The notes under the pieces: model-generated | Databases searched by the model: none | What the model was told of the DNA's origin: nothing | The model's input: the letters and a program-made list of their open reading frames with translations, nothing else | Program-made: the position numbers and the translations under genes | In this document: positions 1-16,036 of the stretch, one piece after another | Layout: every line of letters begins with the position of its first letter | Numbering within the stretch: the first letter of the stretch is position 1 | Assembly (NCBI RefSeq): GCF_036127095.1 | Contig: NZ_CP108006.1 | Span: 1,984,001 to 2,048,000, forward strand | Length of the DNA stretch: 64,000 bases | Source: Streptomyces sp. NBC_00335 | GTDB lineage: Bacteria; Actinomycetota; Actinomycetes; Streptomycetales; Streptomycetaceae | Direction: 5' to 3'

Positions 1-6786
<6,786 letters not shown>

Positions 6787-6814
6787 TTGAAGACTCAACA
6801 CCCTTCCAAGGTAC

Positions 6815-6833
6815 GAAGGCTAGCCTAACCTAA
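6815..6833 (-). promoter_or_regulatory. Iron box (IdeR/DmdR1 operator) upstream of the NRPS
   Basis: On the minus strand this 19-mer reads TTAGGTTAGGCTAGCCTTC, matching the DtxR/IdeR-type consensus TTAGGTTAGGCTAACCTAA at 16 of 19 positions. It lies ~30-48 nt upstream of the NRPS start, in the gap after the ABC exporter. A weaker TTAGGGTGACCTAA follows at 6835-6848. Expected effect: repression when iron is sufficient. Confidence 0.88.
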
Positions 6834-6844
6834 ATTAGGGTGAC

Positions 6845-8632
6845 CTAACTAGCGTCTCTCCAGGCCCGCCAGAGTCGCGCGTAGCGGCCGCCCAGGGCCA
6901 CCAACTCCTCGTGCGTGCCCAGCTCCACGACGCGTCCCGCATCCAGCACGGCGATCCGGTCGGCCGCCACCGCCTGGGTCAGCCGGTGGGCCACGAAGAG
7001 CGTGGTCCGCCCGGCGCAGGCCGCCAGTACGGCCCGTTCCAGCTCGGCGGCGCCTTCGCTGCCCGCCTCCGCGGTCGACTCGTCGAGCACCACCACGGGT
7101 GCCCGGCCCAGCACCAGCCGGGCCAGGGCGACTTGGGCCACCTTGGTGCCGTCGAGCCGCGCACCGCCCTCGCCGACCTCGGTGTCCAGGCCCTCGGGCA
7201 GCGCCTCGACCCACTCGGCCGCCCCTACGGTGCCCAGCGCGGCCAGCAGTTCGGCGTCGGTCGCCTCCGGCGCGGCCAGTCGCAGGTCGTCGGCGAGCGG
7301 CCCGGAGAACACGTGCGTCTCCTGGGTCAGGATGCTCACCAGCGCCCTCGCCCCGGCCTCGTCCAGATCGGTGAGGTCGGTCGGCCCGATCCGCACCGAA
7401 CCGGCCTCCGGGGTCCCGATGCCGGCGATGAGCGCGGCCAGGGTCGTCTTGCCGGCGCCCGTCGCGCCCACCAGGGCCAGTGAGCCGCCCGCCGGGATCG
7501 TCAGGCTGACGTCGCTCAGGACCGGCTCATCGGATCCGGGGTAACGGAACGTCAGCCCCTTCACCGTCACCGGGTACGGCTCCACGTCCGCCGGAGCGGC
7601 GGTCGCATCACCCACGAGCCGGTCCTGCGTGGACTCCCCCAGCACCCCGACGAGCCGGGTCAGGCTCGCGCCCGACTTCTGGGCCTCGTCGAAGGTGAAC
7701 ATGATCGCGCCCAGCGGGGTGAACAGGCGGTGGAACACCAGCGGCGCGGCCGCCACTTCACCGAGGCTTGCGGAGCCGGTCTCCAGCAGGGCGTAGCCCA
7801 CCACGAGGATCAGGACCAGGCCGATGAACTCCGCCCGGTTCTCCCGGCCGACGAACCGGCCGAAGAAGTGGAACACCTCGATGCCGAGGTCCCGTACCCG
7901 TCGCGAATCCTCGGAGACCTTCTCGCGGAAGGCCTCCTCCAGCCGGTGCGCCCGTACCGTCTCGATGCCGTTGAGGCCGCTGATCAGCGCCTGCGCGCGC
8001 TCGGCCTGGGCCACTGCGCGCTTGCGGTAGAGCGGGGCGGAGCGGGGCAAGTACCAGCGCAGGGCCAGCGCGTAGGCCGGCAGGGCGCAGGCGCCGGCCA
8101 GGCCGAGTCGCCAGTCGAGGCCGAACATGCCGATCGTGGCGATGGTCACCAGCACCCCCGCGGAGAACACCGTGGGGATGGCCGACCGGATGCCCTTGGA
8201 CAGGACGGCGACGTCGTCGCCGACCCGGGAGAGCACGTCGCCGCGGCCCACCTGCTCGACCCGGGCGCTGGGCATGCCCAGCACGGCCCGTACGGCGCCT
8301 TCGCGCAGGTGCGCGAGCAGGTCGGCGCCGAGCCGCCCGATCAGGTAGGCGGACAGGGCGGTGGCCGCCGCGCCGAGGAGCGCGGCGGCCACCATCCAGG
8401 CCCCGATCGTGACCAGGACCGAACGCGGTTCGCCCCCGGTCACCGCGTCGACCACCCGGCCGAGCAACAGGACGGGGAGCATTTGGAGAGCCGCCCCGGC
8501 GACCGTGCTGAGTACGGCGCCGGACGTCAGCCAGGGCATCGTGCGGCAGTTGGCCGCCACCCATCGGGCCGCTTCACGTCCGGTCGTCGTACGCAGGGTT
8601 GCCGGGGCGACCCGAATTTCCGTGGTGCTCAC
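6845..8632 (-). CDS. cchG: ABC exporter-type transporter (TMD-NBD), siderophore locus
   Basis: 595-residue half-transporter with an N-terminal membrane domain and C-terminal ATPase, likely a membrane exporter of the siderophore or its precursor. Walker A is GATGAGKTT and Walker B is VVVLDEST. The signature motif, normally LSGGQ, reads LDGTK, an unusual degeneration. The GTG start at 8632 lies 2 nt after the lipoprotein stop, so translation is probably coupled. A longer in-frame extension upstream overlaps the lipoprotein gene and was rejected. Position between lipoprotein and NRPS matches cchG in the S. coelicolor coelichelin order. The export role is inference. Confidence 0.85.
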   Translation of the reverse strand: MSTTEIRVAPATLRTTTGREAARWVAANCRTMPWLTSGAVLSTVAGAALQMLPVLLLGRVVDAVTGGEPRSVLVTIGAWMVAAALLGAAATALSAYLIGRLGADLLAHLREGAVRAVLGMPSARVEQVGRGDVLSRVGDDVAVLSKGIRSAIPTVFSAGVLVTIATIGMFGLDWRLGLAGACALPAYALALRWYLPRSAPLYRKRAVAQAERAQALISGLNGIETVRAHRLEEAFREKVSEDSRRVRDLGIEVFHFFGRFVGRENRAEFIGLVLILVVGYALLETGSASLGEVAAAPLVFHRLFTPLGAIMFTFDEAQKSGASLTRLVGVLGESTQDRLVGDATAAPADVEPYPVTVKGLTFRYPGSDEPVLSDVSLTIPAGGSLALVGATGAGKTTLAALIAGIGTPEAGSVRIGPTDLTDLDEAGARALVSILTQETHVFSGPLADDLRLAAPEATDAELLAALGTVGAAEWVEALPEGLDTEVGEGGARLDGTKVAQVALARLVLGRAPVVVLDESTAEAGSEGAAELERAVLAACAGRTTLFVAHRLTQAVAADRIAVLDAGRVVELGTHEELVALGGRYARLWRAWRDAS

Positions 8633-8634
8633 AC

Positions 8635-9702
8635 CTAGCCGACCGACTTGACGAGCTCGTCGATGGCGAAGGGCAGGGCGGGCAGGGTGGCCTGCGACAT
8701 GGCCGCGCCGGCCGCCGGGCCCTCGCTGTCGAGCAGGTAGGACACCTTGTTGTTCTTGACGACCTTCAGGTTGGCGAAGAGCTCGGACTTCTTCATCGCG
8801 TCCGTGTCGGCCTTGTCGTTGATGACGAAGACGCGGTCGACGTCGATGAGGTCCATGCGCTCCGGCGAGAGGGCGAAGGAGAACTTGCCGTCCGAGATCT
8901 TGTCGAGCTCGGTCTGGCCCTTGAAGCCCATGCCGGTCAGGAGCTGGCCGCGCACGTCGGTGGTGGTGAAGGGGTTGACCGCGTCCTTGTACCAGGACAC
9001 CGCGACGGCCGTCTGGGTGGCGAACTCGGGGTGCGCCTTCTTGACCGCGGCGAGCTTGTCCTGGATGCCCTGGACCATCGCCTTGCCCTCGGCCTCCTTG
9101 CCGACCGCCTTGGCGACCTGGAGGGCGTTGTCCGACCACGGAGCGCTGAAGGGCTCCTTCTCGGCCTTGGTGCGGCCGACCGTCGGGGCGATCTTCGACA
9201 GCTTGTCGTAGGCGGCCTGGTCGACCTCGGAGTACACCGCGATGATCAGGTCGGGGCGCAGGGCCGCGATCTTCTCGAAGTTGGGGCCGGCGTCACCGTT
9301 GTTCATGATGACCTCGGGCTTGGTCTCGCCCCACTTGTCCTTCACCCAGGGCCACTGGGTGTTGATGTCGGGGCTCTGACCCGCCGGGTTCGGGTACTGG
9401 TCGACCATGCCGACCGGCTTGATGCCGAACGCGAGGACGTTCTGGTCGTCGGTGTAGCCGACGGTGACGACGCGCTGCGGGGCCTTCTTGACCTCGGTGG
9501 AGCCGAAGAAGTGCTCGACGGTGACCGGGAACGCACCATTGGCGGCAGGAGACTTGGCGGTGCCTTCCTTCTTGTCCTTGCCGTTGGTGTCGGCCTTCTC
9601 GGAGCCGCAGCCGGCAAGGACGCCTACGCCGAGGGCCGCTGCGGACACGGTCGCCGCCAGCTTCAGCCAGGGCTTGTTGCGTGTCGTTCGGTCGAGGAGC
9701 AT
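8635..9702 (-). CDS. cchF: Siderophore-binding lipoprotein (ABC substrate-binding protein)
   Basis: 355-residue FepB/FhuD-type periplasmic-binding lipoprotein for ferric siderophore uptake. The N-terminus has a basic stretch, a hydrophobic segment and lipobox LAGC, so it is probably anchored to the outer face of the membrane. The body has the class III binding-protein fold signature (RVVTVGYTDDQNVLAFGIKPVG; LRPDLIIAVYSE). The ATG at 9702 is chosen because AAGGGAT lies ~7 nt upstream and the lipoprotein signal follows directly; an upstream in-frame ATG (9756) adds an implausible non-signal extension. Two iron boxes lie upstream. It is followed within 2 nt by the exporter gene. Specificity for coelichelin is inferred from the locus. 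Confidence 0.9.
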   Translation of the reverse strand: MLLDRTTRNKPWLKLAATVSAAALGVGVLAGCGSEKADTNGKDKKEGTAKSPAANGAFPVTVEHFFGSTEVKKAPQRVVTVGYTDDQNVLAFGIKPVGMVDQYPNPAGQSPDINTQWPWVKDKWGETKPEVIMNNGDAGPNFEKIAALRPDLIIAVYSEVDQAAYDKLSKIAPTVGRTKAEKEPFSAPWSDNALQVAKAVGKEAEGKAMVQGIQDKLAAVKKAHPEFATQTAVAVSWYKDAVNPFTTTDVRGQLLTGMGFKGQTELDKISDGKFSFALSPERMDLIDVDRVFVINDKADTDAMKKSELFANLKVVKNNKVSYLLDSEGPAAGAAMSQATLPALPFAIDELVKSVG

Positions 9703-9743
9703 TGCGGGATCCCTTGCTTTCGTACTGTCCACTGCAGCCCCAC

Positions 9744-9792
9744 TTAGGGCAGGCAAACCGTACCCCGGTGAAGTGAGGTAAGCCTAGCCTAA
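9744..9792 (-). promoter_or_regulatory. Iron box pair upstream of the siderophore-binding lipoprotein
   Basis: The 9774-9792 sequence (plus strand TGAGGTAAGCCTAGCCTAA) matches the IdeR/DmdR consensus at 15 of 19 positions. A second, weaker copy at 9744-9762 (TTAGGGCAGGCAAACCGTA) matches 14 of 19. Both sit between the ATPase stop and the lipoprotein start, so lipoprotein-exporter transcription probably starts here under iron control. Confidence 0.8.
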
Positions 9793-9809
9793 GTGATAAC
9801 GCTCTGGTT

Positions 9810-10655
<846 letters not shown>

Positions 10656-10669
10656 GACTCCCCCTTTAT

Positions 10670-10688
10670 TTAGGCTTGCCTAACCTTT
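10670..10688 (-). promoter_or_regulatory. Iron box upstream of the importer ATPase
   Basis: Plus strand reads TTAGGCTTGCCTAACCTTT, 14 of 19 to the IdeR/DmdR consensus and containing a perfect TTAGGC-TT-GCCTAA palindrome. It sits 15 nt upstream of the ATPase start, between the gene and the inverted-repeat element. Confidence 0.75.
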
Positions 10689-10699
10689 CTATCACCTAG

Positions 10700-10773
10700 G
10701 GCCTGTCGTCAAATTCCCGTCGTCGCCCGAAGGGCGGCCCGCCGCGGGGCAGGCGGGAATTTGACGACAGGCC
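10700..10773. repeat. 74-nt inverted-repeat element with perfect 20-bp arms
   Basis: Left arm GGCCTGTCGTCAAATTCCCG (10700-10719) is exactly complementary to the right arm at 10754-10773, with a 34-nt GC-rich interior that contains smaller palindromes (cgcccgaagggcg). The right arm abuts the stop codon of the permease gene (10774). It could act as a bidirectional terminator, but the long perfect arms and sharp ends also fit a small non-autonomous mobile element or REP-like repeat. No T-tract follows either arm. Confidence 0.85.
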
Positions 10774-11853
10774 TTAGCGGCGGTTCGCCCGCACCAGGAG
10801 GTAGATGAGGAAGGGGCCGCCGATGGCGGCGGTGACCACGCCGACCGGCAGGGCGATCGGCAGCGCCGTACGGGCGACCAGGTCCGAGCCGATCAGCAGC
10901 AGCGCCCCGACCACGGCGGACGCCACCAACGGCGGCGTCGGGGACTTCGTCAGACGGAGCGCCACCTGCGGCGCCACCATGGCGACGAACGGGACCGGTC
11001 CGGCGGCGCTCACCGCGAAGCCGGCCAGGAGCACCGCGCACAGCAGCAGGACGGCCCGTACCAGCGAGAACCGGACGCCGAGGCCGGCGGCCACGTCGTC
11101 GCCGAAGTGCAGCGGCTTGAACTGGAAGGCGACGCACGCCACGACCACCGCGAGGGCGAGCGTGCCCCACAGGGCCACCCCCACCTCGTCCCACGAGCGG
11201 TTGTCCAGGGAGCCGACCAGCCACGCCTGGGCCCGCGCCACGTCCCTGATGTCGGCGGTGACCAGCAGCCAGGTCGTGATCGCCTCCATCACGGCGCTCA
11301 CGGAGAGGCCGATCAGGATGAGCCGGAAGCCGTCGACCCCGCGCCGCCACGCCAGGAAGTACACCAGCAGCCCCGTGCCGAGGCCTCCCGCGAGCGCCGC
11401 CCCGGACAGCCCCACGGAGCCGACGACCGCGGCCGTGGCCCCGCCCGACACCGTCACCAGGCACACCGCGACCGCGCTGGCGCCTCCGGTGATCCCGAGG
11501 ATGTCCGGACTGGCCAGCGGATTGCGGGCGATGGACTGGGTGATCGCCCCGGACATGCCCAGCGCGATGCCCACGACGAGCCCGGCCAGGGCCCGCGGCA
11601 TGCGCAGGTCCATGATCACGAACTGGTCGACCTGCTCGCCGCCGCCGAAGAGGGTGGCCACCACCTGCGACAGCCCGAGGGGGAAGTCCCCCACGGCGAT
11701 GGACAGGCAGAACAGCAGGAAGGCCGCCGCCGTCAGCAGCAGCGTGACCAGCACGATCCTGGGCCGCCAGACGAACGACATGCCGCCGAGCCGCACACCG
11801 GGCGCCACCGAGGGCTTCCCGGCGGGCTTCACCACTGTCACGTCCATGTTCAT
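10774..11853 (-). CDS. cchD: FecCD-type siderophore permease (second subunit)
   Basis: 359-residue multi-spanning membrane permease of the FecCD/BtuC family. Recognisable segments include PRALAGLVVGIALGMSGAI, NPLASPDILGITGGA and a C-terminal PHVALRL-like stretch (MVAPQVALRLT). It forms the channel with the other permease. ATG at 11853 overlaps the upstream permease stop by 4 nt (ATGA), indicating translational coupling. Its stop codon touches the inverted-repeat element. Family assignment is firm; substrate is inferred from the locus. Confidence 0.92.
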   Translation of the reverse strand: MNMDVTVVKPAGKPSVAPGVRLGGMSFVWRPRIVLVTLLLTAAAFLLFCLSIAVGDFPLGLSQVVATLFGGGEQVDQFVIMDLRMPRALAGLVVGIALGMSGAITQSIARNPLASPDILGITGGASAVAVCLVTVSGGATAAVVGSVGLSGAALAGGLGTGLLVYFLAWRRGVDGFRLILIGLSVSAVMEAITTWLLVTADIRDVARAQAWLVGSLDNRSWDEVGVALWGTLALAVVVACVAFQFKPLHFGDDVAAGLGVRFSLVRAVLLLCAVLLAGFAVSAAGPVPFVAMVAPQVALRLTKSPTPPLVASAVVGALLLIGSDLVARTALPIALPVGVVTAAIGGPFLIYLLVRANRR

Positions 11854-12938
11854 GCGCTCTTGAACTTTCCCCGCCACACCAGGACCGCGAAGAACGGGGC
11901 GCCGAGGAGAGCGACGAGGACGCCCGCGTCCAGCTCCCCCGGCCGCACCACGACGCGTCCCACGATGTCGCAGACCAGAAGGACGACCGCGCCGAGCAGG
12001 CCCGCGTACGGCACCAGCCAGCGGTAGTCGGGCCCGGCCAGATAGCGGGCCAGGTGCGCCACCATCAGCCCGAGGAAGGCGATGGGGCCGCACGCCGCCG
12101 TGGCCGCGCCCGCCATCAGGGTGATGGCGATGATGCCGACGATCCGGATCAGCGTGATGTTCACGCCCAGTCCCCGCGCCACGTCGTCGCCCAGGTTGAG
12201 CAGGTTGACGGAGGGCAGGGTGGCCAGTGCCAGCACCAGCCCGACCACGATGAAGGCGGTCACCGGCCAGATGACGTCGAAGCCGACGCCGGCCACCGAC
12301 CCCGCGTTCCAGAACCGCAGGGCGTTCAGCGCCGCCTTGTCCGACAGCGCGACCGCCGTCGTCATCGCCATCAGGAACACCGTGACCCCCTGCCCGGCCA
12401 GAGCGAGCGTCAGCGGATTGCCCGCGCCCCGGCCGATGCTCGACAGCCCGAACACCACGACACCGGCGAGCGCGGCGCCCAGGAAGGCGAACCAGACGTA
12501 CTCGAACGGGTCGGTGAGCCCGAGCAGGGCGATCGCCGACACCACGGCGAAGGAGGCGCCGGTGTTCACCCCGAGCAGACCGGTGTCCGCGATGGGGTTG
12601 CGCGTATAGCCCTGGATCAGCGCCCCTCCGACGCCCAGGGCGATGCCCGCCACGATCGCGAGGACCGTACGGGGCACCCGTACCGTCTGCATGATGAGCC
12701 GGGCTTCGGAGAGCTTCTGATCGGGATCCGGGTCCGCGAAGAGCCCGTGCCAGGCCTCGGCGGGGCTGAGCGCCCGCGCACCGACCGCGAGGGACACCAC
12801 GGCGGCGACCGCCAGGACCGCGAGGGTGGCGCCCAGACCCACGATCCGCCGCCGCCTGGCCTGCGCGACGACCCGGGAAGGCGCCGTGCGTTCGACCGCG
12901 GGCGGGCCGCCCGCGGGGCGGCGAATACCAGTGGGCAC
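11850..12938 (-). CDS. cchC: FecCD-type siderophore permease (first subunit)
   Basis: 362-residue FecCD-family permease with about nine or ten hydrophobic segments; typical motifs are RVPRTVLAIVAGIALGVGGA, NPIADTGLLGVNTGA and FLGLMVAHLARYLAG. It pairs with the 4-nt-overlapping downstream permease. GTG at 12938 is chosen as start because AAGGAACGTCC precedes it at ideal spacing; the frame continues open to 12974 but without a ribosome site. A hairpin lies just upstream, between this gene and the oxygenase, and I saw no iron box in that gap, so transcription may continue from the oxygenase promoter. Confidence 0.9.
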   Translation of the reverse strand: MPTGIRRPAGGPPAVERTAPSRVVAQARRRRIVGLGATLAVLAVAAVVSLAVGARALSPAEAWHGLFADPDPDQKLSEARLIMQTVRVPRTVLAIVAGIALGVGGALIQGYTRNPIADTGLLGVNTGASFAVVSAIALLGLTDPFEYVWFAFLGAALAGVVVFGLSSIGRGAGNPLTLALAGQGVTVFLMAMTTAVALSDKAALNALRFWNAGSVAGVGFDVIWPVTAFIVVGLVLALATLPSVNLLNLGDDVARGLGVNITLIRIVGIIAITLMAGAATAACGPIAFLGLMVAHLARYLAGPDYRWLVPYAGLLGAVVLLVCDIVGRVVVRPGELDAGVLVALLGAPFFAVLVWRGKFKSA

Positions 12939-12976
12939 GGACGTTCCTTCTTCGTGGGGCAACTGGTTGCACACTA

Positions 12977-13017
12977 CTGCCGTGCCCCGGGAGCGTGAAC
13001 GCCCGGGAGCACGGCAG
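12977..13017. terminator. Hairpin between oxygenase and permease genes
   Basis: CTGCCGTGC pairs with GCACGGCAG around an inner CCGGG/CCCGG pairing. There is no T-tract. It lies 19 nt past the oxygenase stop and may be a terminator or partial attenuator. Confidence 0.5.
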
Positions 13018-13035
13018 CGGAGGGGTGGGGACCGG

Positions 13036-14403
13036 TCAGACGGCCGGCTGGCGGGCTCCGCCGGCGGCGCCCCCGGCGACCGGACGGGCCTGGCCGGGCA
13101 CGGTCTTGGGGTTCCGGTCGAGGATCGAGTCGAGTATCTCCCCGACCCGTACCGCGGTGTTGGACAGCAGGGAGGAGGTGATGCCGTGCGTGTGCTCGGT
13201 TCCGCCCTGGAGGTAGATGCCGCAGCTCAGTTCGAGGTCGGTCGACACCCGATAGTCGCGCTCGACGCGGACCCGGCCCTGGTCGTCGCGGTGGCAGCGG
13301 TCGGCGACCTCGCCGAGCAGCCCCAGGCCGTCGGCCTGCTGGTAGCCGGTGGCGCACACCACGACGTCGGCGTCGAGCACGCTCTCCTCGCCGGTGACGA
13401 GCGACTTGATCGTGGCGCGGACCCCGTCGGCCGTCTCCTCCACGCCCGTCAGGCGCGAGACGTTCAGGAAGCGGAGCCGCTCGGTGCCGAGCACCTTCTC
13501 CTGGTAGGACTGCCGGTACAGGTCGTCGATGAGGTCGATGTCGACCACGGAGTAGTTGGTGTTGCCGTGGTAGCCCATCAGCCGCTGCTTCACGTCCTCC
13601 GGGGCGGTGAAGTACTCGTCCACCGCCTGCGGGTCGAAGATGCGGTTGGCGAAGCTGCTGTCGTCCGCCGGGCTGTAGCCGTAGCGGGAGAAGACCGCGC
13701 AGACCTCGGCCTGCGGGAAGCGGCGGTGCAGGTAGGCCACGTTCTCGGCGGCGCTCTGACCGGCGCCGACCACGACGAAGCGGGTGGGCTCGCCGCCCTC
13801 CAGGCCGTCGATCTTCTTCAGCAGGTCGGTGTTGTGCCAGACGTGGTCGGTCCGCTCGACGCCCTCCGGCATGACCGGACGCAGCCCGGTGGAGATGACG
13901 AGGTTGCGGGCACGGTGGACGACGACCTCGTCGCCGGAGCGCGCCGTCACGTCGAGGTACTCCACGACGCCGTCGCGCACCACGGGCTCGACGGAGACGA
14001 CCTGGTGGCCGTACGAGACCATGTCGTCGACCTTGGCGGCGGCCCACTCGAGGTAGTCGTGGAACTCGACCCGGAGCGGGAACAGGTTCTTGTGGTTGAC
14101 GAAGTCGATCAGCCGGCCCTTCTCCTGCAGGTAGCAGAGGAAGCTGTATTCGCTGGTCGGGTTCCGGAGCGTCACCAGGTCCTTCATGAAGGACACTTGC
14201 ATCGTCGCGTCGTCGATGAGCATCCCGCGGTGCCACCCGAACCGGGGCTGCTGCTCGAAGAAGTGGGCGGTGACCGCCTCTTGCCTTCCGACGCGCACGT
14301 TGTGCTCGCTGAGCGCGATCGCCATGGCGACGTTCGACGGCCCGAAGCCGATACCGATCAGGTCGTGGATCAGTGGTGCGTCGCCAGGAAGAGCCTGTGA
14401 CAT
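13036..14403 (-). CDS. cchB: L-ornithine N5-monooxygenase
   Basis: 455-residue flavin-dependent N-hydroxylase of the SidA/PvdA/IucD family, which makes the N5-hydroxyornithine used for iron chelation. The FAD site is IGIGFGPSN near residue 14, the NADPH site VVVGAGQSAAENVAYL near 215, and the C-terminal ATGY motif is present (VCATGYQQ). Length is normal. ATG at 14403 has a GGGAGTGA site upstream. It is divergent from the formyltransferase gene, with iron boxes in the 261-nt gap. Family assignment is firm. Confidence 0.95.
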   Translation of the reverse strand: MSQALPGDAPLIHDLIGIGFGPSNVAMAIALSEHNVRVGRQEAVTAHFFEQQPRFGWHRGMLIDDATMQVSFMKDLVTLRNPTSEYSFLCYLQEKGRLIDFVNHKNLFPLRVEFHDYLEWAAAKVDDMVSYGHQVVSVEPVVRDGVVEYLDVTARSGDEVVVHRARNLVISTGLRPVMPEGVERTDHVWHNTDLLKKIDGLEGGEPTRFVVVGAGQSAAENVAYLHRRFPQAEVCAVFSRYGYSPADDSSFANRIFDPQAVDEYFTAPEDVKQRLMGYHGNTNYSVVDIDLIDDLYRQSYQEKVLGTERLRFLNVSRLTGVEETADGVRATIKSLVTGEESVLDADVVVCATGYQQADGLGLLGEVADRCHRDDQGRVRVERDYRVSTDLELSCGIYLQGGTEHTHGITSSLLSNTAVRVGEILDSILDRNPKTVPGQARPVAGGAAGGARQPAV

Positions 14404-14504
14404 GTCACTCCCATTGGTGCGGGACAGCCGCCTGCCAGGCGTCGTGTCAGGGGTGGGGGAAAGGGGGAGTCCAGGCGCACCGGTGACCGGCAGCCGAGTG
14501 GAAC

Positions 14505-14523
14505 TTAGGTAAAGCTAACCTGA
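14505..14523. promoter_or_regulatory. Iron box, oxygenase-proximal
   Basis: Reads TTAGGTAAAGCTAACCTGA, 16 of 19 to the IdeR/DmdR consensus. It lies ~100 nt upstream of the oxygenase start in the divergent gap. Confidence 0.88.
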
Positions 14524-14606
14524 TCCAGACGGCCTGTCGACCAGACAAACCGGACAACAAGCCCGCACTCGGGTCAATCAAGCCCAGAATCGGGGTTGTT
14601 GCGCCG

Positions 14607-14625
14607 TTAGGTAAGCCTTGCTTTA
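14607..14625. promoter_or_regulatory. Iron box-like site, formyltransferase-proximal
   Basis: Reads TTAGGTAAGCCTTGCTTTA, 13 of 19 to the consensus, 40 nt upstream of the formyltransferase ATG. Weaker than its neighbour, but in the expected place for the rightward promoter. Confidence 0.65.
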
Positions 14626-14664
14626 CTTGCCTTTGCTCATTCGCTCTCCCGAGGAGGAACCCCG

Positions 14665-15612
14665 ATGCGGGTCGTCATGTTCGGCTATCAGACCTGGGGC
14701 CATCGCACCCTGAAGGCGCTCCTGGACTCCGAGCACGACGTCGTCATGGTCGTGACCCACCCCAAGAGCGAGCACGCCTACGAGAAGATCTGGAGCGACT
14801 CGGTCGCCGACCTCGCCGAGGAGCACGGCGTCCCGGTCGTCATCCGCAACCGCCCCGACGACGAGGAGCTGTTCCAGCAGCTCAAGGAAGCCGACGCGGA
14901 CATCCTCGTCGCGAACAACTGGCGCACCTGGATCCCGCCGCGCATCTACACGCTCCCCCGGCACGGCACGCTCAACATCCACGACTCCCTCCTCCCCAAG
15001 TACGCGGGCTTCTCCCCCCTCATCTGGGCCCTCATCAACGGCGAGCCCGAAGTCGGCGTCACGGCGCACATGATGGACGAGGTCCTCGACGCCGGCGACA
15101 TCGTCATGCAGCGCTCGATCCCCGTCGGCCCGACGGACACGACCACGGACCTGTTCCACAAGACGGTCGACCTGATCGCCCCGGTGACGATCGCCGCCCT
15201 CGACCTCATCGCGTCCGGCCGGACGGAGTTCACGAAGCAGGACCGCTCCCAGGCCACCTTCTTCCACAAGAGGGCCGAAGAGGACATCCGCATCGACTGG
15301 TCCTGGCCCGCGGAAACCCTGGAACGCCTGATCCGCGCCCAGTCGGCCCCGTACCCGGCCGCCTTCACCTTCCACAAGGGCAAGCGCCTGGAGATCCTGA
15401 CGTCCGTCGTCTCCGAGGGCCGCTACGGCGGCACCCCGGGCCGCATCTTCTACCGCGAGGGCGAAGGCGTGGTCATAGTCGCCGGCGCGGACGCCCGCAC
15501 GGGCCAGAACCACGGCCTGTCCATCACGAGCGTCCGCACGGAAGACGGCACGGAACTCCCGGCCACCACCTACTTCAAGTCCATGGGCGGCTACCTCACT
15601 TCCCGCCCCTGA
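14665..15612 (+). CDS. cchA: N5-hydroxyornithine formyltransferase (Fmt-like)
   Basis: 315-residue methionyl-tRNA formyltransferase homologue, expected to transfer formyl from N10-formyl-THF to N5-hydroxyornithine. The catalytic region is visible as LNIHDSLLPKYAGFSPLIWA with the SLLP motif near residue 110 and the conserved GVTAHMMDEVLDAGDI following. ATG at 14665 has GAGGAGGAA about 6 nt upstream. It is transcribed away from the oxygenase and shares the iron-box region. Association with a hydroxamate NRPS rather than with translation genes argues against housekeeping Fmt. Confidence 0.92.
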   Translation: MRVVMFGYQTWGHRTLKALLDSEHDVVMVVTHPKSEHAYEKIWSDSVADLAEEHGVPVVIRNRPDDEELFQQLKEADADILVANNWRTWIPPRIYTLPRHGTLNIHDSLLPKYAGFSPLIWALINGEPEVGVTAHMMDEVLDAGDIVMQRSIPVGPTDTTTDLFHKTVDLIAPVTIAALDLIASGRTEFTKQDRSQATFFHKRAEEDIRIDWSWPAETLERLIRAQSAPYPAAFTFHKGKRLEILTSVVSEGRYGGTPGRIFYREGEGVVIVAGADARTGQNHGLSITSVRTEDGTELPATTYFKSMGGYLTSRP

Positions 15613-15624
15613 CCCCCTAAAACC

Positions 15625-15658
15625 CCGGCCCGCCCCGGACGGTCCCCGGGCGGGCCGG
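15625..15658 (+). terminator. GC-rich terminator hairpin after the formyltransferase
   Basis: CCGGCCCGCCC pairs with GGGCGGGCCGG beginning 12 nt after the formyltransferase stop. No T-tract, as is common for Streptomyces terminators. Confidence 0.7.
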
Positions 15659-15717
15659 CCTCGCGTGCCGCGCCGCACGGCCGGCTCCCCGCCATTCGGC
15701 ACACAGACGGAAAACCC

Positions 15718-15758
15718 AAGAGGGTGGCTTCCCGGATTCCCCGGGAAGCCACCCTCTT
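15718..15758. terminator. Strong hairpin terminator downstream of the toxin/immunity genes
   Basis: An 18-bp perfect stem (AAGAGGGTGGCTTCCCGG with its complement) and 5-nt loop lie 18 nt past the immunity-gene stop. On the minus strand the stem is followed by a T-rich CTTGGGTTTTCC, so it probably ends leftward toxin-immunity transcription. Confidence 0.85.
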
Positions 15759-15776
15759 GTCGTGCATCAGAATGAA

Positions 15777-16025
15777 TCACTCACCGGGAAGCCACGACGG
15801 AGCAAAGGAAATCAATTCCTCGTCCGTAACGCCACCTTCGGTCCAACTCAGCAATTCAAGCTTCTGCTTTACCGACCATCCATACTCTTTCCCAAGAGCG
15901 GATGCCGCGTTGATTTTCCTACCGCCATTCTCCCCGAATTCTCGAAGGAAGCCGGCTATGTCGATGATCGACGCACCCGCTCGCTGCAGTCGGCGCGCTT
16001 CTGCGACCCAGTCGTCCGTAGTCAC
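15777..16025 (-). CDS. Putative immunity protein of the Rhs toxin
   Basis: 82-residue acidic cytoplasmic protein without signal peptide or membrane segment; I do not recognise its family. It begins 11 nt after the Rhs toxin stop on the same strand and is followed by a terminator, the normal position of a polymorphic-toxin immunity gene. GTG at 16025 is preferred because GAGGGG lies 7 nt upstream; GTG at 16031 is also in frame but too near that site. Predicted largely helical (WVAEARRLQRAGASIIDIA, VKQKLELLSW) with a C-terminal acidic/aromatic tail. Base composition is lower in GC than the neighbours, typical of exchangeable toxin tips. Function is inferred only from position and size. Confidence 0.72.
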   Translation of the reverse strand: MTTDDWVAEARRLQRAGASIIDIAGFLREFGENGGRKINAASALGKEYGWSVKQKLELLSWTEGGVTDEELISFAPSWLPGE

Positions 16026-16036
16026 CGTCACACCCC

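Noticed and set aside
6835..6848. Second iron box (TTAGGGTGACCTAA) next to the NRPS box
   Set aside because: Only a partial palindrome, with no good match over the full 19 positions; mentioned with the main box and not listed separately.
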